From: an uncultured Caryophanales bacterium
GTDB lineage: Bacteria > Bacillota_I > Bacilli_A > RFN20 > CAG-288
Reading direction: 5' to 3'
NCBI GenBank assembly: GCA_949287425.1
Contig: CASEGJ010000003.1
Coordinates: 72,993-136,992, forward strand
DNA length: 64,000 bases
Part shown: positions 50,598 through 58,399 of the stretch, in pieces
How the letters are laid out: each line of letters opens with the position of its first letter
Position numbering within the stretch: position 1 is the first letter of the stretch
Notes under the pieces: model-generated
What the model was told of the DNA's origin: nothing
The model's database searches: none
The model's input: the letters and a program-made list of their open reading frames with translations, nothing else
Translations under genes and position numbers: made by a program

Positions 50598-51012
50598 TTA
50601 ATTTTTATAGTATTTTTGATTTTGTCAGCTAAAAAAGGCTTTAACGTACAAAAATTTGTTAAATTTTATCAAATATTTTTTTATTGGAAGATTAAAAAAT
50701 AAAAAATTCTAGTTTTTGCACAGATTTTTGAATTTTTATTAAATTATTTATCGGAAAAATGATGGTGTATATTGCTTTTTTTGAAAAAATGTATTTGACA
50801 TGACCGGGGAGGGGAAGTATTATTAGGCTAGTTGAAAGTGTTTACTTTTAACAAATATGTATTTTATTAAATCCATTTGTGTGAAAGGTAGTTAATACAA
50901 GTACATAATTAATATATCTAGATAATGACTATATTGACATCTGAAGACTTAACGTAATTAGAATGCCAAGTTTAAAATCAGTCGTTAATCGTTTGATTTG
51001 AAATTGAAAGAA
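50598..51012. other. Long upstream region of the SipW/TasA-like operon
   Basis: No gene. It contains a strong promoter (50795-50823), a weak cre-like sequence TGAAAGTGTTTACT at 50833-50846 overlapping the expected start, and a second TTGACA at about 50934-50939. A leader of about 180 nt would result from the first promoter. TTAACG and CGTTAA repeats lie in the last 60 bases. Confidence 0.6.
50795..50823 (+). promoter_or_regulatory. Promoter of the SipW/TasA-like operon with G-rich spacer
   Basis: Perfect -35 TTGACA (50795-50800), spacer of exactly 17 bases, -10 TATTAT (50818-50823). The spacer contains CCGGGGAGGGG, the most G-rich stretch in this part of the window. Confidence 0.75.
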
Positions 51013-51654
51013 ATGAAAAAGATTGTCTTAAGTTTAATTGTCCCACTATTTACTATCTCTTCTTTATCAGGAGCTGGATATGCTTTGTGGATTTTTGGTG
51101 AGTCTTTTAAAACTGAAGAAGTAAAAGGCGTTAAAGTAAATATCGCTGGTCTTGATGAAGCTAAATTAGGTGTTATTACTATTAATCCTAATTCTAGCGA
51201 TAATGTTTTAATTTTTGATTCTCAAAAGATTTACTTCATGGAGGATTTCATTGTTTCATTTTCACCTAGCGATGAGACTTTATCGAGATATAGTTCTAAT
51301 AAATTAAAATTCGATTGTACTATCGTTTGTTTTCAAAATATAAGTTTAGAAGAAACAAATAACAAGACTATAGGTAATTACCTTAGTGTTGGTCATAATT
51401 TTTCATCTTCAGCTATTTCAGGAACTCAGACTACTTATACTGGTTTATGGCACGAAGAAATTGAAATAGGTACAATTACTTCTTCTACTGATATAAGTTT
51501 TTCTTCTAGCGATTTTAATTTCTCATATATCGAATCTCCGTATTTTACTGAGGGAAGTTCAGATTCTACAAATATGAGCAACTACAATAATTTTAGGGAA
51601 ATTATTACAAATACGCAAATTCAATTTACTTTTTCAGTATCAGTTATAAATTAA
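51013..51654 (+). CDS. TasA/CalY-like secreted protein 1 (SipW-type signal peptide)
   Basis: 213 aa from ATG 51013, preferred to a TTG five codons upstream; neither has a clear ribosome site. The signal peptide has the SipW-substrate pattern, hydrophobic core then SLSGAGYALWIFGE, with aromatic residues straight after the cleavage region. The mature domain shares the pattern KVNIAGLDEAKLG... with the two small proteins at 55436 and 56146 (VEVTDPTRLGQF), so the three are paralogues. Presumed substrate of the signal peptidase encoded 16 bases downstream; by analogy with B. subtilis TasA it may form extracellular fibres. Confidence 0.7.
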   Translation: MKKIVLSLIVPLFTISSLSGAGYALWIFGESFKTEEVKGVKVNIAGLDEAKLGVITINPNSSDNVLIFDSQKIYFMEDFIVSFSPSDETLSRYSSNKLKFDCTIVCFQNISLEETNNKTIGNYLSVGHNFSSSAISGTQTTYTGLWHEEIEIGTITSSTDISFSSSDFNFSYIESPYFTEGSSDSTNMSNYNNFREIITNTQIQFTFSVSVIN

Positions 51655-51670
51655 TGAAGGCGGTAAGAAT

Positions 51671-53320
51671 ATGTTAGCAGGTATGTATTATGTTATCTTG
51701 GTTATATCTATAGCAGTTATTGTCTGTTTTGCGTTTGTTTATGGAATAATGTTTTCTTTGTATTATTTTTCTAGAAAGAAAGCTATTGAACATAAATTAG
51801 AAGATGATATTATTTCTAAACAATTAGATAAAGATATCGCTAAATTTGAAACTAAAAAGATCAGTAAAACTTGCCTATATCCAAAATATTATTATAAGAA
51901 AAAGAAAAATAAATCCATGTGGAATATTTTTGGCAACTGCGTTTTAGCCGTTGTTTTTGTAATCATGGTTGTCGGATTTATTTTCGCTATGATTATTAAA
52001 GGTTCTAACCAAGCTATTTCAATTCAAGGAGTAACTTATTATGTTATTGAAACTGGTTCAATGGAAGATGTTGATCCTAATAACGATTATTTAGTTAACC
52101 CTACTAGCGATAATGAATACATAAATACTAGAATCAATCAATATTCTTTAGTCGGTATTGAAGATTATACCGATGTTAGTCAGTTAGAAGTTTACGATAT
52201 TGTCGCTTTTGAAATGGATGGTAAAGTTGTCGTCCATAGACTATTAGCTATTAATCTTGAAGAAGATGGAAGTTACACTTTTACTTTTAGAGGAGATGCT
52301 AATAGATATTCTTTAGCCGATGAAATCGATGTTAGCGAAGATAGAATTATTGGTGTTTATAACGGATATCAATCGTTTATATTAGGTTCTTTAATTGTCT
52401 ATCTACAATCTGGTATCGGTTTAATTACTGTTTTTGCCATCATTATCGTTATGTCTATGTATTCATATTATTACGATAAATTAGAAGCTGGTAGCAAGAA
52501 ACGTTACGAAGCTTTACTTGATGAAAAGTATAGATTATTAACATATTTTACTTATCAACAAAATTGCAGTGTTTCTTATTTGTATTTAGATAATGCATTT
52601 GTTTTAAATAGTGAAAATGAAGTTGAAGAAACTAAACCTAAAAAGGAAATAGTTCCTAGTGAAACTGATCAAACTCCTATTGAAGAAAATTTTGTAGAAG
52701 AAGTTGAATCTAATTCTGATTTAGTAGAAGTTAATGAACCTATTTCTGAAGAAATTCCTAATAAAGAAGTAGAAGTTGAACCAATAGTAGATATTGATAT
52801 TCCTATCGGTGAAGATATTGATATTGGATTAGTTCCTCCTATTAAAGGTAGTAGATACGATTTATATCAAACTACTCATTTAGCTAAATTAGCTTTAGCT
52901 GAAGATGAAGCAAGAAGCAGATATAACGAAGTTAAAAACATTATCATGTCATATAAGAACATGACTTGTAGATTCGGTAAGAGATTTGAATCGTTTAACG
53001 TTTCTAGAGATAAGTTATTTGTTCTTTCTATTAGAAATAAGAATGTCACTTTATATTTAAATCTTGAGCCATCTAGTTTAGATTCTAAATACTTTATTGA
53101 AGATGTCTCTAATATAAGAAAGTATGCTTCTTATCCATCTAAATTGGTAATTAAATCTAATAGAGGTGTTAAATACGCTGAAGAATTAATTGAACAGGTA
53201 GCTAGTAAGTTTAGCCTTGAAAAGAAGAAGAGAAAATCGTATGTTGATTATTTAGTTATATATCCTAAACAAAGTGAAGAAGAGCTTATTCAAGCTGGAG
53301 AAATGTACAAAAGGAAATAG
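51671..53320 (+). CDS. SipW-like ER-type signal peptidase I with C-terminal cytoplasmic domain
   Basis: 549 aa. Membrane helices at about 6-33, 87-109 and 236-263. The extracytoplasmic part holds the ER-type catalytic residues: Ser130 in ETGSME, His189 in KVVVHRLL (in place of the Lys of ordinary SPase I) and Asp209 in FRGDAN, as in SipW. It should cut the SipW-type signal peptides of its four neighbours. Unusually, about 285 residues follow the last helix: an acidic Glu/Pro-rich linker (about 313-385), then a folded domain (SRYNEVKNIIMSYKNMTCRF..., NVTLYLNLEP, LVIKSNRGVKYAEELI) that I associate with uncharacterised Firmicute proteins. SipW itself ends near the third helix. Confidence 0.85.
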   Translation: MLAGMYYVILVISIAVIVCFAFVYGIMFSLYYFSRKKAIEHKLEDDIISKQLDKDIAKFETKKISKTCLYPKYYYKKKKNKSMWNIFGNCVLAVVFVIMVVGFIFAMIIKGSNQAISIQGVTYYVIETGSMEDVDPNNDYLVNPTSDNEYINTRINQYSLVGIEDYTDVSQLEVYDIVAFEMDGKVVVHRLLAINLEEDGSYTFTFRGDANRYSLADEIDVSEDRIIGVYNGYQSFILGSLIVYLQSGIGLITVFAIIIVMSMYSYYYDKLEAGSKKRYEALLDEKYRLLTYFTYQQNCSVSYLYLDNAFVLNSENEVEETKPKKEIVPSETDQTPIEENFVEEVESNSDLVEVNEPISEEIPNKEVEVEPIVDIDIPIGEDIDIGLVPPIKGSRYDLYQTTHLAKLALAEDEARSRYNEVKNIIMSYKNMTCRFGKRFESFNVSRDKLFVLSIRNKNVTLYLNLEPSSLDSKYFIEDVSNIRKYASYPSKLVIKSNRGVKYAEELIEQVASKFSLEKKKRKSYVDYLVIYPKQSEEELIQAGEMYKRK

Positions 53321-53328
53321 TGGAAAAT

Positions 53329-55422
53329 ATGAAAAAAACTAGAACAATAATAGTTAGTATAATTAGCTTAATGTTTGTTGTGTTAACTAGTATATTTGCT
53401 AGTGATGCGTATGCTATGTGGCATTTTAATCCAACAATCAATGAAGAATTTACTACTAATACTAAAATCGATACTATCAAAGAAAATTACGAGCAGGGTA
53501 ATGAGCAGTTTTTAGATGAAGTATATACTTTGTATTTCTTTAGTCAACCTCAAGCTTCGATTAATATTGATGCTGCTGGCACTAATTTTGATATTAATTC
53601 TTATACTCCTATAGAAAATGAAAGTTGCGGTTATTGGGATGAGGCTAGTGGATTAACATATAGATATTCATATAAATCTATCACTGTTAAACAAGCTTTA
53701 AGTCAGGATCTTCTCGATAAGGTCGGTGAACCTTCTATAAATATTGAAGGGGTTAGTTTTACTGGTTGGACTGCTTATATTTCTACTGCTAAAGAGATTG
53801 CTAATGGAATTAATAGTAATCCTAAAACCTATCTTCAAAATAACTTTAATTTCTTAGATATTATGGTTAATCTTTATGATTACGCTCATAATATATTAAT
53901 AAGTGATAATGGTGAAAATCTTAATGGTGGTGCTATTGATGATCATATAATTTATGTTTTTCCAGTTTATACAAACGGTATAGATATTAATCAAGAACAA
54001 GAAAATGGTCACGCTTCAATTAGATTAGAAAATATCGTTCAAAATACATATAAATACTTTGATTATACTAATGAAGGCGGTTATCAATATTGGAGTTTTA
54101 ATAACGTCAATTTATCCAATAAAGAAATTAATTTAGATTATCACTTACAAGCTCATATTCCTATGACAAATGAATGGTTTTTTATTCCAGGAGATACTTT
54201 AAATCAAAATATCGGTTATTATAATATCTTTGTATATTTTGAATATCAAACTAGTTCATACACCAGTTTAGGTGAAGATATGTTTAATAATATTCCTGAA
54301 TATATTAAAGCCGTTAATAAGTATTATTTTACTTCCTCTACTTTGGATAGAGAATTAACTAGATTAGATGGTAGTAGTCAAACTTATTATTACAATTATT
54401 TAATTGCTTTTGTTCCTATTAATGAATTTAGATTGTTAGGGGGAAGTTCAAATACTTTCGATTATTTTGATACTGATGTACCTATATTTTATCCTTTGAA
54501 ATCTGTTACTTATAACGGTTCGACAATTGATAATTTATATTATGCTAGCGGAGTTTATTTTTCTGATAGAAGTGGAGATAATAAATCTCAATCGACGATT
54601 TATTTTGAAGATCAACCTTATGTAATTGAACATAAACAATCTGGTTATGGTATAGCTAACGGTAGATTTATAGATAATGCTGTTCCAGTTAGAAATGCTA
54701 AATGGTCAGAAATTGAAGATCCAAATGTTGCAAAATACGTAAGTGAAGTATGGGGCTTTGATATAACTACTACAACTGGTTCATTTAATAAAGGTACAGG
54801 TGCTTGGGACTTTATTGGTGCAGCACCTTCTAATTACAAAGATAATGAAAATTATTTTAAAAATAGATTTTTTACCTTTAGCAAAGCACCTAAATACGGA
54901 TATAGCAATATTATTCTATATGTCGATACTAGTAATATAAATCAAGATGATCCTAGAGATCCTCCGTTTACAATATATATTGCTATTAGACCATCTAGCG
55001 ATACTACTCCTAGCTTTGTAAAAATAATTGAAGAAGATCAATTAAATCAAGTTACTTACGATAGTGAAGGATTTATAAATCACACTAACTTCGGTTCGCA
55101 TTTAAATAAAACCGGTTCACCTATGATGTCGTATTATTTTTCAACATCTAATTCTGAGTCAGATTTATATCCTAATGATCCAAGTGTATTAGCTAATTAT
55201 ACAGGAACAATTTCGTTAAAAGATAAATATTTTGTTAGCTATGATAGTTCTACTAATACACATGAAACAATTTCTTTAAGAGATATTATTGAAGATGATA
55301 CTGGTTCATATGATTTAGTAGATGTTTCATCTAACCAAGTTGTAGTTCCTTATAACGCTAGTGATGATTTTACTTTAAGTTTATATAAATCTTACGTCCT
55401 TTATAGAAGGAAAGTAAGTTAG
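53329..55422 (+). CDS. Large secreted protein of the SipW operon
   Basis: 697 aa from ATG 53329; a GTG at 53320 that overlaps the peptidase stop is an alternative, as AAAGGA lies closer to it. The signal peptide again ends in the SipW-type pattern ASDAYAMWHFN. The mature protein is rich in Tyr, Asn and Asp, beta-strand-like, without recognised domain and without LPxTG. It may be the main structural or tip component (TapA-like role by position). No homologue was recognised. Confidence 0.65.
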   Translation: MKKTRTIIVSIISLMFVVLTSIFASDAYAMWHFNPTINEEFTTNTKIDTIKENYEQGNEQFLDEVYTLYFFSQPQASINIDAAGTNFDINSYTPIENESCGYWDEASGLTYRYSYKSITVKQALSQDLLDKVGEPSINIEGVSFTGWTAYISTAKEIANGINSNPKTYLQNNFNFLDIMVNLYDYAHNILISDNGENLNGGAIDDHIIYVFPVYTNGIDINQEQENGHASIRLENIVQNTYKYFDYTNEGGYQYWSFNNVNLSNKEINLDYHLQAHIPMTNEWFFIPGDTLNQNIGYYNIFVYFEYQTSSYTSLGEDMFNNIPEYIKAVNKYYFTSSTLDRELTRLDGSSQTYYYNYLIAFVPINEFRLLGGSSNTFDYFDTDVPIFYPLKSVTYNGSTIDNLYYASGVYFSDRSGDNKSQSTIYFEDQPYVIEHKQSGYGIANGRFIDNAVPVRNAKWSEIEDPNVAKYVSEVWGFDITTTTGSFNKGTGAWDFIGAAPSNYKDNENYFKNRFFTFSKAPKYGYSNIILYVDTSNINQDDPRDPPFTIYIAIRPSSDTTPSFVKIIEEDQLNQVTYDSEGFINHTNFGSHLNKTGSPMMSYYFSTSNSESDLYPNDPSVLANYTGTISLKDKYFVSYDSSTNTHETISLRDIIEDDTGSYDLVDVSSNQVVVPYNASDDFTLSLYKSYVLYRRKVS

Positions 55423-55435
55423 AAAGGGGAACAAT

Positions 55436-56008
55436 ATGAAAAATAAAGCGCTGTTAATTGTTATTCCTGCTCTAACTGTTATTTCCTTAGCTGGAAGTGG
55501 ATATGCGGCTTGGTATTTTAATGAAGGTGATTCTATTTTAGCTAGTAAAACTAGTTTAAGTATCGATGTTGAATTTACTGATGCACAAGAATTAGGACAA
55601 TTTATTTCTCAAGGTGATATATGTCTTTATTTAGATGAACCTAGCGAAAAAGGATATGGTGGAGAAGGTGTTGTTTTTAAAGAATTATATTCCAACAAAC
55701 CATTTTCTGTAAGTTTTACTTCATCTAGTCAAGATGTTAAAGTTGATTGGACTATTAGTCAAGTTAGTCAAAATCTCGATGAATATTTAAATATCAATAT
55801 TAAAGTACCATCAGGTCAATTAGATTTAAATAGTTCATTTACTTTAACTAATTTAACTAATTGCGTTGAAGTAAGTTATAAGACTGAAAATATTCCTACT
55901 AACGTAGAAGAATATAACACGTTGAAAGCGCTCTGTGATGGAGTTGACAATATATTAGAAATTAAGTTTGTCGCAAGCTTTTCAAGCAGTAATTTAGGAG
56001 GTGAGTAG
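55436..56008 (+). CDS. TasA/CalY-like secreted protein 2
   Basis: 190 aa. Signal peptide with SLAGSGYAAWYFNEG at its end. The mature part (SIDVEFTDAQELGQFI..., ICLYLDEPSEKGYGG) aligns closely with protein 3 at 56146 (VEVTDPTRLGQF..., KLVLDEPADRNHGG), so the two are recent paralogues. AAAGGGG precedes the ATG. Expected SipW-peptidase substrate and fibre subunit (inference). Confidence 0.72.
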   Translation: MKNKALLIVIPALTVISLAGSGYAAWYFNEGDSILASKTSLSIDVEFTDAQELGQFISQGDICLYLDEPSEKGYGGEGVVFKELYSNKPFSVSFTSSSQDVKVDWTISQVSQNLDEYLNINIKVPSGQLDLNSSFTLTNLTNCVEVSYKTENIPTNVEEYNTLKALCDGVDNILEIKFVASFSSSNLGGE

Positions 56009-56145
56009 GAGTAATTTAATAAAATTAAATGAAAGAGTATATCGATAGATGTTTTATTAAAAATAACGATTTGTTTTCACTAAAGATATACGATATTCAT
56101 CTGCTAAAAAATAAAGAAAATGAATTGAAAGGAGAAATAAAATTT

Positions 56146-56751
56146 ATGAAAAAAGCAATTTTAGGATTTGTCGTTCCAACATTCGCTATCGCTTCATTAG
56201 TTGGAGCAGGTTATGCTACTTGGTATTTTAATGAAGCAACTGACGGTGAAACCACAATTACACAAGATATTAGTGTTGAAGTTACTGATCCTACTAGATT
56301 AGGTCAATTTAATAAAGAAGGTTCTATTAAATTAGTTTTAGATGAACCTGCTGATAGAAATCACGGTGGATTAGGCGTTCACTTTAAAGAAGATACAACA
56401 TTCAGTGTTAAATATACTTATGATCCAAGTATTACTGGAGATGTTAAGAAACCTGTAGTTACTTGGACTATTACTACTAATCCCTCTTTAACTAACCTTA
56501 CTAAGTATGTTGATATTCAGATTAATAATTCTAAAGGTACTTTAGCTGATAATGGTACTGGTACTGCTGAATTTACTCTTGACACATTAAAGAGTGCTGT
56601 TAGTCTAAATTACACAACTGCCGTAACTGATGAAACTACTGGTGTAAATACTTATAGCGCTTATGAATCTATGGTTAGTGAAATTGGCACTATTACTGAT
56701 GTTTTAACAATTTCATTTACTGCCGCGTTCTCAGAAGAAGCTGGTGCTTAA
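56146..56751 (+). CDS. TasA/CalY-like secreted protein 3
   Basis: 201 aa from ATG 56146, which has AAAGGAGA upstream; the frame is open for 39 more codons to 56029 but that part has no signal-peptide character and spans the ribosome site. The signal peptide ends SLVGAGYATWYFNEA. It is the best-conserved member of the three small paralogues. A strong terminator follows, ending the operon. Presumed major fibre subunit or matrix protein. Confidence 0.75.
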   Translation: MKKAILGFVVPTFAIASLVGAGYATWYFNEATDGETTITQDISVEVTDPTRLGQFNKEGSIKLVLDEPADRNHGGLGVHFKEDTTFSVKYTYDPSITGDVKKPVVTWTITTNPSLTNLTKYVDIQINNSKGTLADNGTGTAEFTLDTLKSAVSLNYTTAVTDETTGVNTYSAYESMVSEIGTITDVLTISFTAAFSEEAGA

Positions 56752-56790
56752 TTTTAATATTTAATTAAAGCATAGTAATCAAAACAAATA

Positions 56791-56818
56791 AAACCACTAG
56801 TAAAACCTAGTGGTTTTT
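56791..56818 (+). terminator. Terminator of the SipW/TasA-like operon
   Basis: AAACCACTAG / CTAGTGGTTT perfect 10-bp stem, loop TAAAAC, followed by T. Confidence 0.92.
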
Positions 56819-56860
56819 AAGTTGGTGTTAAATGCTTATAAATTGTTAAAAATAATAAAA

Positions 56861-58183
56861 TTATTCGTGTTTATTTGAATTAGATAGTTCTATATCTAAA
56901 AGGATTTTAAATTGTTGAATAAGTAGATTTATATTATTTTTTAATTGCCCATTATTAATATCTTTTTTATAAGATTCAGCTATATTAATTATTGTTTGCA
57001 AAATATAGGGAATTATATATTTAAATTTAGATTTTATAATTTCAATATTAATTATATCTTTATCCATTGAATTAAAATCTTCACTTAACTTATAAAGTGT
57101 TAATATTTCTTCAGATGATAGATTTATATTTTTATATTGTTTAAGTGAAGATATATTTTGTTGCATAAATTCTAAATAGGAGATAGGCTTATCTGTTAAA
57201 AAGTAGATTAAATTGTTTTTGAGATTGGCTTTAAATTCTTTATAAGTTACTTTATATTTAACTTTAAAATGTTCATTATAAAGTTCTTTGATTTCATTAT
57301 CTGGATAAGGTTGAGAATTAAAGTCTATGAAGATATCTGCAATTTGTAAATTAGTAGAAATAAAATACGCTAATTTAGAATATTTGCAATTTATAAGATC
57401 CAACGAAGCTAATTGATTGTAAATTACCATAGATTCTATGAATATGTAGAACTTATTTAACGCTTGATAAGTAAAGTTAAATTCTTGATTTATTTTAATA
57501 TCTTTTAATAGATAAGATAGTTGATTTAAAAATAAAAACAGGTAATTGTCTTGATAATAAGAATATATTAAATTAGATAATGATATTATACTTTCACATT
57601 CAAGTTTAATTGTTTCATTTTTACTAGAAAAATGCTTTATAACACTGCTTTTTAAATTGGCAACTTCCAAATTATAATTAAAATTGCTTTTTATCAATAA
57701 GAAATATATTTGATTGAAAATTTGAGAAAGACACTCTTGTCTAATTTTACTTATTTCAATAATAAAACTAGTTTTAGAATGCGAATAAAGAGAAAATAAT
57801 TTGTAGTAAGTTAAATAGTTATTTTGAAGGAGTTTAATTAACTTAGATATATATTTTTCTTTTTCTAATAAGCTTAATTTTTTAATTTTGTCATATTCTT
57901 TAATTAGCTTGCTATTGTCATTTTGACAAAAATTTAATAATGCTAATATTTCTATAATATTTTTAGCGTTTATATCGTTTCCAGTACTATATAAATTTTC
58001 GGTTAGTATATTTAAAGTTAAACTAATTGAATTTGAAATTATTTTGTAGATTAGTTGGTTAAGTATACTATCTGAATTACTTTCGTTTGATTTAATAATT
58101 TTGGTTTTGCATGTTTGTTCAATTTGAACTAACTTATTATAAAATTCAGTTAGTTCAGTTTCGTCTTTTGAATAGTATTCCAT
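56861..58183 (-). CDS. Helical protein of unknown function
   Basis: 440 aa, without signal peptide or membrane helices, almost wholly alpha-helical and rich in Ile, Leu, Asn and Lys. Three stretches look alike: residues about 40-95 (ILNQLIYKIISNSISLTLNI), 150-215 and 245-290 (LNKFYIFIESMVIYNQLASLDL), each a pair of long helices; the pattern recalls HEPN/DUF5677-like bundles, but I see no R-x4-6-H catalytic motif. It has no ribosome site and no operon partner, and lies between two + strand units. Function unknown. Confidence 0.6.
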   Translation of the reverse strand: MEYYSKDETELTEFYNKLVQIEQTCKTKIIKSNESNSDSILNQLIYKIISNSISLTLNILTENLYSTGNDINAKNIIEILALLNFCQNDNSKLIKEYDKIKKLSLLEKEKYISKLIKLLQNNYLTYYKLFSLYSHSKTSFIIEISKIRQECLSQIFNQIYFLLIKSNFNYNLEVANLKSSVIKHFSSKNETIKLECESIISLSNLIYSYYQDNYLFLFLNQLSYLLKDIKINQEFNFTYQALNKFYIFIESMVIYNQLASLDLINCKYSKLAYFISTNLQIADIFIDFNSQPYPDNEIKELYNEHFKVKYKVTYKEFKANLKNNLIYFLTDKPISYLEFMQQNISSLKQYKNINLSSEEILTLYKLSEDFNSMDKDIINIEIIKSKFKYIIPYILQTIINIAESYKKDINNGQLKNNINLLIQQFKILLDIELSNSNKHE

Positions 58184-58378
58184 AATTTAATATTAGTTAT
58201 TACATTAGATATTTTAACTTATTTAAAATAAAAGCGTTCATAAATATATATTTCTTATTAAACTGTTTTTTAGAATTTTCATTTAAGTATTTTAGTTTTT
58301 TAAAATTATTAGATTTAAGCTGACTATTTTACTCTAAGTTTATAAAAGCTAGTATTAGTTTTCTATACTAGATTATTG

Positions 58379-58384
58379 TATAAT
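58379..58384 (+). promoter_or_regulatory. -10 box of the dnaX operon, giving a very short leader
   Basis: TATAAT preceded by TG lies only 15 bases before the dnaX ATG, so the 5' leader would be about 9 nt with no Shine-Dalgarno sequence. Confidence 0.55.
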
Positions 58385-58399
58385 TAATAAGTAGTTATT

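Noticed and set aside
56029..56145. Upstream extension of the third TasA-like protein
   Set aside because: It places charged residues before the signal peptide and runs through the AAAGGAGA ribosome site of the ATG at 56146.
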